Shown piece by piece: positions 15,951 to 25,300 of a stretch of 64,000 nucleotides of DNA; position 1 is the stretch's first letter, and each line of letters starts with the position of its first letter. Both the position numbers and the translations under genes were made by a program. The notes beneath the pieces were generated by a model. That model was not told the DNA's origin. It saw nothing but the letters and a program-made list of their open reading frames with translations, and did no database searches. Source of the stretch: Streptomyces sp. V2I9 (lineage in GTDB: Bacteria > Actinomycetota > Actinomycetes > Streptomycetales > Streptomycetaceae); the NCBI RefSeq assembly GCF_030817475.1, contig NZ_JAUSZJ010000002.1, positions 4,292,626-4,356,625 on the forward strand, read 5' to 3'.

Positions 15951-16775
15951 GTGCTGGGGGACGACGCGGAGCTGACTGCCGCGGTGCTCGCGGCGCAGGA
16001 CGGGGACGAGGACGCCTTCCGTGCTGTGTACCGCGCTGTGCAGCCACGGCTGTTGGGCTACATACGGACGCTGGTCGGGGACTCGGACGCCGAGGACGTG
16101 GCGTCCGAGGCGTGGTTGCAGATAGCGCGCGACCTCGACCGCTTCAGCGGGGACGCCGACCGGTTCCGGGGCTGGACCGCCCGGATCGCCCGCAACCGGT
16201 CTCTGGACCATCTGCGGATGCGCAGCCGCCGCCCCGCCATCGCCGGGGACGAGACCGAACTGACCGCGCGCCCCGCCGAGTCCGACACCGCGGGCGACGC
16301 CATCGAGGCACTGGACACCGACCGCACCATGTCCCTCATCGCCCAGCTGCCCCAGGACCAGGCCGAGGCCGTCGTGCTCCGCGTGGTCGTCGGGCTGGAC
16401 GCCAAGAGTGCCGCGCAGACGCTCGGCAAGCGGCCCGGCGCCGTCCGCACCGCCGCCCACCGCGGCCTCAAGCGGCTGGCCGAACTCCTCGGCGCCGAGC
16501 AGCCCGGACGGACGGCGACCAGCCCTGGCGCCGGAGCGGCCCCCCCGGCGCACCGGCCCGGCACCGGGGCGCCCGCCGGCGGCGGCCTGGCCGACGCCGG
16601 TGCCCCCGTGGACGGTGCGCCGCCTCCCGCCCGGGGGGGCGAGGACGATACGGACGACGGAGCCGGGCTCGGCGCGGTGCCCGCCCAGCGGCCCGGCCGG
16701 GGCGGTCCGGCCGCGCCCGCCGGGGTCACTCCCGGTGTGACGCATTCGCGACCGTGGACGCAGAAGGACATGTGA
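15951..16775 (+). CDS. RNA polymerase sigma factor, ECF-like
   Basis: 274 residues from the GTG at 15951 (VLGDDAELTAAVLAAQDGDE); an upstream ATG at 15852 gives an unlikely N-terminus. The sigma-2 region is about 20-95 (LLGYIRTLVGDSDAEDVASE, then RFRGWTARIARNRSLDHLRM). The sigma-4 region is about 120-185 (LPQDQAEAVVLRVVVGLD, then a helix-turn-helix ending RTAAHRGLKRLAELL). A ~90-residue Pro/Gly/Ala-rich tail follows, which is unusual for ECF factors. The next gene overlaps (TGATG) and encodes a membrane protein that may be its anti-sigma factor. Confidence 0.85.
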   Translation: MLGDDAELTAAVLAAQDGDEDAFRAVYRAVQPRLLGYIRTLVGDSDAEDVASEAWLQIARDLDRFSGDADRFRGWTARIARNRSLDHLRMRSRRPAIAGDETELTARPAESDTAGDAIEALDTDRTMSLIAQLPQDQAEAVVLRVVVGLDAKSAAQTLGKRPGAVRTAAHRGLKRLAELLGAEQPGRTATSPGAGAAPPAHRPGTGAPAGGGLADAGAPVDGAPPPARGGEDDTDDGAGLGAVPAQRPGRGGPAAPAGVTPGVTHSRPWTQKDM

Positions 16776-17926
16776 TGGCCGACGAGCACTACGAGTGGCT
16801 TGACAAGGACGCGGCGGAGAGACTGCTCCGCGGCGAACCGGTCGTCCCCGTCGGCGACGAAGCCCGCACCGACGCCTTCCGGCTCGCCGAAGCGCTCGGC
16901 GCGGCCCGCGAGGGGCTGCGGCCGCCGGCGGGTGACCTTCCCGGTGAGGACGCGGCCCTCGCGGCGTTCCGCGAGGCCGGCCACGGTACGGGCGTTGACC
17001 GGCTCGCCGGCCGTGCCGCCGGCGCCGCCCTGCCCGGCCGCCCCGGTCTGCTGCCCGCCGTCCACCTCGGCGCCGCCCCCGGCGCCCCGGTCCGCCGTCC
17101 GCGCTGGAGCCGGCCGGTCCGCTTCGGGCTGGTCGCCTCGCTCGCGGGCTGTGCGCTCGGCGGGGTGGCGGTCGCCGCCGGTACGGGCGTGCTCGCCGGA
17201 AGCTTCGGCGGACCGAACTCGCCCGCGCCCGCCACCTCCGTATCGGCGGCCGCTACGCCGGGGCCGCTGACGTCCGGTGAGCCCGGCGGCGACCCGTCGC
17301 TCCCGGCGGACCCGTCCGCACCCGACGGCCCCGATTCCTCCTCCGCGCCCGAGGCGCGGGAGTCCGGCGGCCCCGATGAGCCCGAAGGGGCGCACACCGA
17401 CGAGGCCGGCCGGGATCCGGGCGACGACCGGCCGGGCGGCCAGGACCTGCCCGGCGGCGACGGCCGGGAGCGGACGGCCGGGGGAGGCGGCGACGAACGG
17501 CCGGCCGCGTCCGGCGGCTCCGGCGGCGACCATACGGACACCGGGGACTGGTACGAGAAGTCCGTCAAGGCGTGCAAGGCGTTCCGCAACGGCACGCTGG
17601 ACGAGCGGAGCCGGCGCCAGCTGATCCAGTTCGCCAAGGGCGAGGAGAACCTGGAACGCTTCTGCGACCGCATCCTCGACGGGGACGGCGGGGACGGCGG
17701 GAGCGGCGACCACGGCTCCGGCGGCGGCCACGGCTCCGGTGGGTCCGACGGCGGCGACGACGATGACGACGGACCGAAAGCTCCGGGCGACGGAGGCTCC
17801 CTGCCGCCCGTCTCCTTCCACCCCGTACCCCGCTCCGCCGCGGCCCCGGAGACGGGGGCGGGCGCGGACGCCGGGGCGCGGGCGCTCCCGGAGAGCGACG
17901 GCCCGGTCGCCGTACGCGCGCGCTGA
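16775..17926 (+). CDS. Single-pass membrane protein coupled to sigma gene
   Basis: 383 residues; the ATG overlaps the sigma-factor stop. An N-terminal cytosolic part (~1-110) with a short helical motif (YEWLDKDAAERLLRG) is followed by one membrane helix at about 117-140 and a long acidic, Pro/Gly/Ser-rich outer region. Within that lies a small ordered patch (WYEKSVKACKAFRNGTLDER ... FCDRILDG, with two cysteines) and then a Gly/Asp-rich run. Topology and coupling suggest an anti-sigma or surface-sensing role; no zinc-binding anti-sigma motif (HxxxCxxC) is visible. Confidence 0.7.
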   Translation: MADEHYEWLDKDAAERLLRGEPVVPVGDEARTDAFRLAEALGAAREGLRPPAGDLPGEDAALAAFREAGHGTGVDRLAGRAAGAALPGRPGLLPAVHLGAAPGAPVRRPRWSRPVRFGLVASLAGCALGGVAVAAGTGVLAGSFGGPNSPAPATSVSAAATPGPLTSGEPGGDPSLPADPSAPDGPDSSSAPEARESGGPDEPEGAHTDEAGRDPGDDRPGGQDLPGGDGRERTAGGGGDERPAASGGSGGDHTDTGDWYEKSVKACKAFRNGTLDERSRRQLIQFAKGEENLERFCDRILDGDGGDGGSGDHGSGGGHGSGGSDGGDDDDDGPKAPGDGGSLPPVSFHPVPRSAAAPETGAGADAGARALPESDGPVAVRAR

Positions 17927-18065
17927 ACCGTCGTGCGGGCCTCCCGCAGGCGCCCGGACGGTCAGGTGTGACGTTTTTCGGACGCGGGGCGCAGTACAGA
18001 ATGCCGACTGGTCATCGGCCGCGCGACGAGCCGGGGTTCCCCCCGTACCTTCGGCTCAGCGCATC

Positions 18066-18104
18066 GGCGCGGGCGGGACACGTTCCCCCTGTCCCGCCCG
18101 CGCC
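18066..18104. terminator. Bidirectional hairpin between sigma operon and L,D-transpeptidase
   Basis: Perfect 15-bp arms GGCGCGGGCGGGACA and complement around a 9-nt loop, lying between convergent genes. Confidence 0.75.
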
Positions 18105-18148
18105 CTCTCCCTCCACCTCGTCCTCCGCACCCGGCCGCCCGTACCGGA

Positions 18149-19195
18149 TCACCAGGAGACGACGACCTTGTCGCCGTTCTTCACCTGGTCGAACAGGGCG
18201 GCGACCTTCTCCTTGTCCCGTACGTTGACGCACCCGTGCGACGCGCCGCCGTAGCCGTTGGCCGCGAAGTCGGCGGAGTAGTGCACCGCCTGGCCGCCGC
18301 TGAAGAACAGCGCGTACGGCATCGGGGTGTCGTAGAGCGTGGACACATGGTTCCGGGACTTCCAGAACACCTCGAACACGCCCTCGCGGGTGGGCGTGTA
18401 CTCCGAGCCGAAGCGCACGTCCATCGCGGAGACGACCCGGCCGTCGATCATCCACGCCAGGGTCCGGCTCTTCTTGCTGATGCACAGGACCCGGCCCGTC
18501 AGGCAGCGCTTGTCCGGCGCGGCCACCGGCCGCTCGGTCGGCGGTCGCAGCTCGGCGGCGGTCGGCGTCCGGGTCATGGCCAGCAACCGCTTCCAGGTCA
18601 CCTCGTCGGTGCTGCCGGTGGCCGCCAGGCTCCGTGCGGCCTGGAACGACCGTACGGCGTCGGCGGTGACGGAGCCGTAGTACCCGGTGGGGTTGCGCCC
18701 GAAGTGGCCGATCTGCCGGAGCCGGGCCTGGAGTTCCCGTACGCGGTCGCTCTCCGCCCCGGTCCGCATCAACACGCGCGGCGGCGGGGCGGTGCTCGGC
18801 TCCGGAGCCGGCCGGGCGGTCGTCGGGGCCGGGGCAGGAGTGGCGGTGGATGCCGAAGGGCTGGGCGGCGGAGCGGTGCTCGGCGTCGCGGCCTCGGTCG
18901 CGGGGGCGGTGCGTGCGGGGGAGGGGGCGGCCGGCTGCACGTTGCGCGCCCCGGTGGCGGTGCCCGGCTCGCACCCGGTCGTGAGGGCGGCCAGCGCGAC
19001 GAGCGACACGGCGGCGACGCGACGGCCCGGCGGCCGGACGGCCCGCTCCCGCCTTCCAGGTACCGCGCCCTGGTGCCGGACGGCCCGCTCCCGCCCCTGA
19101 GGGATCGGGTCCGGTGGCGCGGCCGCCGGTCGCGCGCGGCCCGCGCCCGAGTCCCCCGGTCCCCGGCCGTCCCACCCGTTGCCCGTGCCCGCCAT
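18149..19195 (-). CDS. L,D-transpeptidase lipoprotein with peptidoglycan-binding domain
   Basis: 348 residues from the ATG at 19195, preceded by a GGGGGCGGAG ribosome site. A basic N-terminal stretch is followed by a lipoprotein signal (VAAVSLVALAALTTGC; lipobox LTTGC) and a Pro/Ala/Thr linker. Next come a PG-binding-1 domain (RVRELQARLRQIGHF and VTADAVRSFQAARSL) and the YkuD catalytic domain with HYSADFAANGYGGASHGCVN, the nucleophile cysteine at about residue 322. It forms 3-3 crosslinks in peptidoglycan outside the membrane. The ~60 residues before the lipobox are unusually long. Confidence 0.92.
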   Translation of the reverse strand: MAGTGNGWDGRGPGDSGAGRARPAAAPPDPIPQGRERAVRHQGAVPGRRERAVRPPGRRVAAVSLVALAALTTGCEPGTATGARNVQPAAPSPARTAPATEAATPSTAPPPSPSASTATPAPAPTTARPAPEPSTAPPPRVLMRTGAESDRVRELQARLRQIGHFGRNPTGYYGSVTADAVRSFQAARSLAATGSTDEVTWKRLLAMTRTPTAAELRPPTERPVAAPDKRCLTGRVLCISKKSRTLAWMIDGRVVSAMDVRFGSEYTPTREGVFEVFWKSRNHVSTLYDTPMPYALFFSGGQAVHYSADFAANGYGGASHGCVNVRDKEKVAALFDQVKNGDKVVVSW

Positions 19196-19436
19196 CGCTC
19201 CGCCCCCTGGCTCACCCGTCGGTCCGGTGCCTCCTGTACGGATTCCCGCCCGGCCCGGTCCCCGAATCCTCCGTCGTACGCGAGCGGTGCGTCCAGACCC
19301 CCGCCCGCACGCCCCGGTGATCATGGCCGAGTCAGGTCCGCAGGGGGAGCCGTCCTTTCCGGGTGGCGCCGAGTGACGTATATCGCCTGGTGAAACCCCT
19401 GGACGGCGTCCCGTACAGGCGTGCGAGACTCCGTCC

Positions 19437-20168
19437 ATGCTGGGTGTCACCGATCTTCCGACGTACCTCGCCGGTCTGGCGCTGATCGTTCTTCTGCCGG
19501 GACCGAACTCGCTGTACGTGCTCTCCGTCGCCGCCCGACGCGGCGTGCGCACCGGCTACACGGCCGCCGCGGGCGTCTGGACCGGGGACGCCGTGCTGAT
19601 GACGCTCTCCGCGCTCGGCGCGGCCTCCCTGCTCCAGACCACGCCCCTCCTCTTCGCGGTCGTCAAGTACGCGGGTGCGGGCTATCTGACCTGGATGGCC
19701 ATCGGGATGCTGCGGGCGGCCGTCGCGCTGTGGCGCGAGAGGCACCGGCGGACGGCGGAGCTGGTGGAGTCGGTCGAGGCGGCCGGAGCGGCCGGGACCG
19801 CCGGGGCGGTGGAGACTGCGGGGGCTTCCGGGGCTTCCGGGGCCTCCGGGGCCGCGGCCGGGCCGGTCGAGAAGCCGTACCGCCGGGCGCTGTTGGTCAG
19901 CCTGTTCAACCCGAAGGCGATCCTCTTCCTGATCTCCTTCTTCGTGCAGTTCGTCGATCCCGGCTACGCCTACCCGGCCCTGTCGTTCCTGCTGCTCGGC
20001 ACGCTGCTCCAGCTCGCCAGCTTCGCGTACCTCTCGGTGCTGATCTTCGGCGGCACGCGCCTGGCTGCCGCCTTCCGCCGCCGCAAGCGGCTGTCGGCGG
20101 GGGCCACCTCGGCGGCCGGCGTCCTCTTCCTCGGATTCGCCGCCAAGCTCTCACTCACCAGCGTGTAG
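19437..20168 (+). CDS. LysE/LeuE-family amino-acid exporter
   Basis: 243 residues with six membrane helices. Family motif LALIVLLPGPNSLYVLSVAA at the N-terminus and SLFNPKAILFLISFFVQFV in the second half. Residues about 108-142 are an Ala/Gly-rich acidic insert between the halves that is not typical. The start is only a few bases after a possible -10 element (GAGACT), so the mRNA may be nearly leaderless. It exports amino acids or small related molecules; substrate not deducible. Confidence 0.9.
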   Translation: MLGVTDLPTYLAGLALIVLLPGPNSLYVLSVAARRGVRTGYTAAAGVWTGDAVLMTLSALGAASLLQTTPLLFAVVKYAGAGYLTWMAIGMLRAAVALWRERHRRTAELVESVEAAGAAGTAGAVETAGASGASGASGAAAGPVEKPYRRALLVSLFNPKAILFLISFFVQFVDPGYAYPALSFLLLGTLLQLASFAYLSVLIFGGTRLAAAFRRRKRLSAGATSAAGVLFLGFAAKLSLTSV

Positions 20169-20194
20169 CCGGGAGCCGGGAGCCGGGAGCCGGG
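20167..20194 (+). repeat. Four tandem 7-bp AGCCGGG repeats
   Basis: Head-to-tail AGCCGGG units that begin within the stop region of the LysE gene and precede the convergent propeller gene. A simple repeat, likely slippage-prone. Confidence 0.8.
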
Positions 20195-20240
20195 AGCCGC
20201 CGGCCGGGGCGGCGGGGTGCGCGCCGCCCCGGCGGTGCGG

Positions 20241-22208
20241 TCAGTCCCCGGAGGGCCGGGGCAGGACGCCTGCCGTGAACCGGGGTGCGGTGTTCGCGTC
20301 GCTCGTGGCGGCGCTCCGGGCGAAGCCCTGCTGGACCTGGTAGATCCGGGTCTGGTTGTCGGCGGTACGGAAGACGTACGCCCAGGTCGGGCCGGAGCTG
20401 TTGGTGTACGCGAAGGTGGTCGGCGCGGTGGCGGAGGCCTCGAAGGACGCCTGCTGCCAGGCCCGCCAGGAGCCGCTGCCCTGGACGGTCTCACCGGTGT
20501 TGTGGATGAAGCCGTCGGTGCCGCGTGCGGTGATCTCGGTGAGGCCGGTCAGCGGGGAGATGACGGCGCTCGGCGGGCCGTCGGCGCTCAGGCCGCCGAC
20601 CGTGTCCCAGGCCCCGAACGCCCCGTTCTCCGTGGACTGGGCCGCCGTGATGACGTGGCCCTGGCCGTCGTTGGCGAAGACCCGTATGCGGTAGCCGGGG
20701 TAGACGACGACCGAGGGGGTGTCACTCACGTTCTGGGCACCGAGGCCGCTCCACGCGGTGAGGGAGCCGCTCTCGGCGAACCGGGCGGTGGAGAGCGTGC
20801 CGGTCGTGGTGGTGGCGAAGAGCTGGATGCCGTCGCGGACGGTCACGGCCTGGAGCGGACCGGCCAGGCCGGTGCCGGTCAGCCGCATCCACCCCATGAA
20901 GTCGACGTTGGGCCGCTGCTGGACGCGGTACCAGGGCGAACCGTCGGCGGCGACGGCGAACTGGACGAGGAGCCCGCCGGGCGTCCTCGCGGTGACCGGG
21001 CGGTGGGCCATGGCGCCCGCCAGGTCGACCCAGTTGTTCCAGTCGGCGCCGGCCTTGGCGGTCTGCGTGCGCTGCCAGATGCTGCCGGAGGTGTTCTGCG
21101 CGGTGATGACGACCCGGCCGTCGCTGTGCTCGGCCAGGGTGGGGCGCCCGGTGAACGCCTCGTTGCCGGAGACGGTGGTCCACTGCACGCCGTTGAAGTC
21201 GGAGGGGTCCGTCATCCGTCCGTGCACCAGGCGGCCGATGTTGTCCGTGTAGGCGAACTCCAGCGAACCGGCGGAGGACTGGGCCGCCGCGGTGGGGGTG
21301 TAGTTCTCCGGCGGCGCGGCGGGGGACGGCGGGGTCGGGTTCGCGGTGAGCCGGCAGGCGTCCGGCGCTCCGGAGACGTTCGTGTAGTTCTGCCAGCCGC
21401 TCGCGGCCACCGTCTTCTTGTAGACGGTGAAGTCCCCGGTGTTCTCGTCGAAGCGGTAGTAGTGGGCGGCGCCCGCGGCGGTCACACCGACCAGGGTGTC
21501 ACCGCCGATCGACGTGATCCCCTTGGTGTACTGGCGCCAGTCGGCGAAGCTCTCGACCACGTGACGCTCCAGCCAGCGCTGGCTGGTGAAGTCGTAGCGC
21601 GAGCGGTAGAGCCGTCCGTCGGTGGCGGAGCGGCCGTAGACCACGCCCGCGTCGGCCGCGACGATCAGGTCGTAGCGATCCCAGTCCTGATCGATGATCT
21701 TCCCGCTGTCGCCGGTCCACTTCTCGGTGGCGAGGTCGTACTTGTTGGCCCGCAGGTGGCCTTCGTGGTTGAGCACCCAGAGCCGGCCGCCCCGGTCGGC
21801 CGTGATCCGGTCACGGCTCGCCGCCCCCGCCAGCCAGCCGAAGTCCGGGCTGATCTTCTTGTGGTGGATGTCCCAGGTGCCGGAGGTCCGGCGGCTCAGG
21901 TACAGGCCGTCGGACTTGATGCCGTAGAAGCGCGCGCCGGGGCCGGCCAGCACCCGGCCGTAACCGTTCCACCCGGAGTCGATGGCCCCCGGAGCGTCAA
22001 GTGTCCCGCCGCTCAAGGGAGTCGGCATGTCGGTCCGGAGCAGCTTGCCGGCCGTGTCCACCGCGTACATGGGACCCGTGGGGGTGCAGGTGGCGGCCTC
22101 GGCCGCGTGCGCCGTACCCGGAAGGCCCACGAGCAGCGGGACGACGGTGGCCGCCGCCGTCAGCGCGCCGGCCCAACGTGCCTTCCGTCGTGTCGAGATG
22201 AGAGTCAT
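20241..22208 (-). CDS. Secreted beta-propeller (tachylectin/PLL-like) protein
   Basis: 655 residues from the ATG at 22208 (MTLISTRRKARWAG), giving a Sec signal that ends GTAHA-AEA. The N-terminal half (~35-270) resembles tachylectin-type propeller blades (MYAVDTAGKLLRTD, FYGIKSDGLYLSRR, VVYGRSATDGRLYRSRYD). After a Pro-rich linker (~290-305) a second set of blades follows (GSLEFAYTDNIGRLVHGRM, VVITAQNTSGSIWQRTQT, IRVFANDGQGHVITAAQS). Probably binds cell-surface or environmental glycans; no catalytic motif seen. It is divergent from the RHS gene. Confidence 0.75.
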   Translation of the reverse strand: MTLISTRRKARWAGALTAAATVVPLLVGLPGTAHAAEAATCTPTGPMYAVDTAGKLLRTDMPTPLSGGTLDAPGAIDSGWNGYGRVLAGPGARFYGIKSDGLYLSRRTSGTWDIHHKKISPDFGWLAGAASRDRITADRGGRLWVLNHEGHLRANKYDLATEKWTGDSGKIIDQDWDRYDLIVAADAGVVYGRSATDGRLYRSRYDFTSQRWLERHVVESFADWRQYTKGITSIGGDTLVGVTAAGAAHYYRFDENTGDFTVYKKTVAASGWQNYTNVSGAPDACRLTANPTPPSPAAPPENYTPTAAAQSSAGSLEFAYTDNIGRLVHGRMTDPSDFNGVQWTTVSGNEAFTGRPTLAEHSDGRVVITAQNTSGSIWQRTQTAKAGADWNNWVDLAGAMAHRPVTARTPGGLLVQFAVAADGSPWYRVQQRPNVDFMGWMRLTGTGLAGPLQAVTVRDGIQLFATTTTGTLSTARFAESGSLTAWSGLGAQNVSDTPSVVVYPGYRIRVFANDGQGHVITAAQSTENGAFGAWDTVGGLSADGPPSAVISPLTGLTEITARGTDGFIHNTGETVQGSGSWRAWQQASFEASATAPTTFAYTNSSGPTWAYVFRTADNQTRIYQVQQGFARSAATSDANTAPRFTAGVLPRPSGD

Positions 22209-22373
22209 GGGGTCGGACGCTAGGCGAGCTTCGGTGAACGGTGCGGTAGCCGCCAGGTGAATAGGTGCCGTCTGCAACCAAAGAGCGCGTGAACAGTCTG
22301 TGCCCGTCTCGACACACCTTCCCCACGCCGCCCAACATCAACTGGTCCGATCAGCCATGCACTTGGGGGACCC

Positions 22374-25300
22374 ATGCCCACGTACCGAAGAATCGCGCGC
22401 CGTCTGCTGATGCGCCGTGCGGTACGTGGCCCCTGGGGCAAGGTCGTCGGACTGGCCCTGGCCATGGCACTCGCCGTCGGCTCCCTGGCCCTCGCCGCCA
22501 CCGGGTTCCCTCTGCTGCCGGAGCGGCCCGCCCCCGCCGAAGGGCCCGACCAGCGCTGGGGGAGCGCCGAAGGGCTCGACCACATCGCGGGCGGCCCCGC
22601 CAATACCCGGCCGCCCGAGTCCCTGCGCGCGACCTATCCCCTCCGCGCGCCGAAGGCCGCCTCCCGTCCCGCCGTCCCGCGCAACCTCGCCGAGGTGGCC
22701 GAACCGCCCGTCCCGCGCGTCACCGGATTCGACGCCGGGACCAGCACGGAGATCGTCGCCGAGCGGGACGCGCGCAGCCGCACCTACGCCAACCAGGACG
22801 GCACGCGTACCACCGAGATATCCACCACGCCCATCAACTACCGGGATCGTGACGGTGGTTGGCGGGTCATCGATACGAAGCTCAGGGAGCGGTCCGGGGG
22901 TGTCCCGGCAGCCCGCCGCGCCACCTCCGGCACGCCGTCCGGCGGTTGGACCAGCACATCGGACTCCGTGGGCCTGACCCTGGCCCCGCGCGCCGACAGC
23001 CCCCGACTCGCCCAGCTCGTCCTGCCGTCCGGTGATTCCTTCGGCTACGGCCTCGACGGCGCCGCCGCCGCGCCGGGCAACGCCCGCGGAAGCCGCGTCC
23101 GTTACGAGAACGTCCTGCCGGACACCGATCTCTGGCTCGACGCGCAGGCGGGGGGCGTCAAGGAGACCCTGGTCCTGCGTTCCGCCGACGCACCCGCCGA
23201 CTTCTCCTTCCCGCTCACCCTCCGCGGCCTCACCGCGACCGAGCGGGACGGCGGCATCGTCCTCACCGACGGCGACGGCAGGACCGCGGCCGTCATCCCG
23301 GCCGGATTCATGACGGACGCCCGCGGGGCCACCTCGTACGCCGTCCGCTACCGCCTCGCCGACCGCGACGGCACGCGGACGCTGCACGTCAGCGCCGACC
23401 GCGACTGGCTCACCGACCCGGCCCGCGCCTTCCCCGTCCAGCTCGACCCCTCCGTCGACACCGGCACGGCCTCCACCTCCATGTACGTCAGGGACGGCGG
23501 CCCCTCCGTGGTCGGCTCCGGGGAACTCCACACCGGCCGGGGGCCCGGCGGCGCCACCCACTCCTACCTGGGCTTCCCCGGCCTGGACGACAAGCTGCGC
23601 CACCACCGGATCTTCGGGGCCCAGCTCCAGCTCGTGAACTTCGACTCCGCCTCCTGCAAGCCCCGCCCGGTCTCCGTCCACCCCGTCACCCAGGCGTGGG
23701 CCGCCGGGACCGGGACCTCCTATCCGGGCCCCTCGGTCGGCGGCGCGCTGGCGACGAAGTCGTTCGCGTACGGGCACATCGCCTTCGGCGGGTCGAGCTC
23801 CGCCTGCCCGCCGGCCGGGGAACTCTTCAACCTCGGCAAGGCCGGCCGCGACCTGGTCCAGCGCTGGACCGACGGAACCCAGCCCAACTACGGTCTCTCG
23901 CTGCGCGCCTCGGCCACCGACCCGCTCTCCTTCAAGAAGTTCACCGGCCACGCCAGCGCCAACCCGCCGAAGCTGTACGTCACCCACTCCCCGTACAGCG
24001 CCACCTACTCCTTCCCCAAGCCGGTCCCCGACCCGCCGGTGCTCCAGAACCAGGCCGGCAAGATCAAGGTCACCGTCACCAACACCGGCGCCGAGACCTG
24101 GACGCCGAGCGGCTACTACCTCGCGTACCGGGTGTACGACGCCAAGAGCAGGCTCGTCACCCAGCAGCGGTCCGCCAACCTCACCGGGAACGTGGCGCGT
24201 GGCGGGAGGACGACGCTGGAGGCGACCATCAAGGCGCTCCCACCGGGGGCGTACCTGCTCGACTTCACCATGGTGCGCACCGGCGGCACGGTCTTCACCG
24301 ACGAACAGGTGCCGCCCGGCCGGCTCACCCTCCAGGTCTTCGACATCGCCCCGGTGGTCAAGGAGCAGTTCCCGCCCAACGGCTACCAGGCGCAGACCCT
24401 CACGCCCCAACTGTGGGCGAGCGGTGTCGACATCGACGCGCCACCGGGCTCCGCCCTCCAGTACAAGTACGAGATCTGCGAGGCCGGCAAGGACGGCGAG
24501 CCGACGGCCTGCACCACCTCCGCGTACCAGACCTCCTCCGCCTACCCGGTCCCGGCCGGACGGCTCACGTGGGGCACCACCTACCTCTGGCGCGGCTTCG
24601 TCAAGGACGCCTCCAACGAGGTGCCCACCGCCCGGGTCGCCCTGGTCGCGGCGGTGCCGCAGCCGGAGATCACCTCCCGGCTCTCCGCCACTCCGGGCAA
24701 GGAGTTCGACCCGAACGCCGGCAACTTCACCTCGGCCGCCATCGACGCCACCATCACCTCGGTCGGCCCCGACCTCGGCCTCGTCAGGACCTACAACAGC
24801 CTCGACCCACGGCGCGACCTCGCCTTCGGAGCCGGCTGGTCGACCCGCTACGACATGCGGCTCACCCCGGACGACGACGGCAGCGGCAATGTCGTCATCC
24901 GCTACCCGGACGGCCAGGACGTCCGCTTCGGCAAGAACCCGGACGGGAGCTTCGCCCCGCCGCCCGGCCGCTTCGCCAAGCTGACCCTCGACACGGCCGC
25001 GGGCACGTACCGTCTCCAGGACAAGTCCGGCACCCTCTACGAGTTCAGCACCGGAGGTCTGCTCGCCCGGATCACCGACGCCTCCTCCAACGTGGTCTCC
25101 TACACCTGGTCCGGCGGGAAGATCCAGCGCGCGGTCCACGCCCGCAGCGGCCGTTCGCTCACCTTCACCTGGACCGGCGCCCACGTCACCTCCGTGTCCA
25201 CCAACCCGGTCGACGGCGCCCCGCTCACCTGGACGTACACCTACACGGGCGATGTGCTCGACCAGGTCTGCGACCCCACCGGCGGCTGCACCCGCTACGC

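Noticed and set aside
20217..22223. Long plus-strand open frame opposite the beta-propeller gene
   Set aside because: High GC leaves antisense frames open; residues are Gly/Val/Arg-rich without domains, and the minus-strand protein has a signal peptide and motifs.
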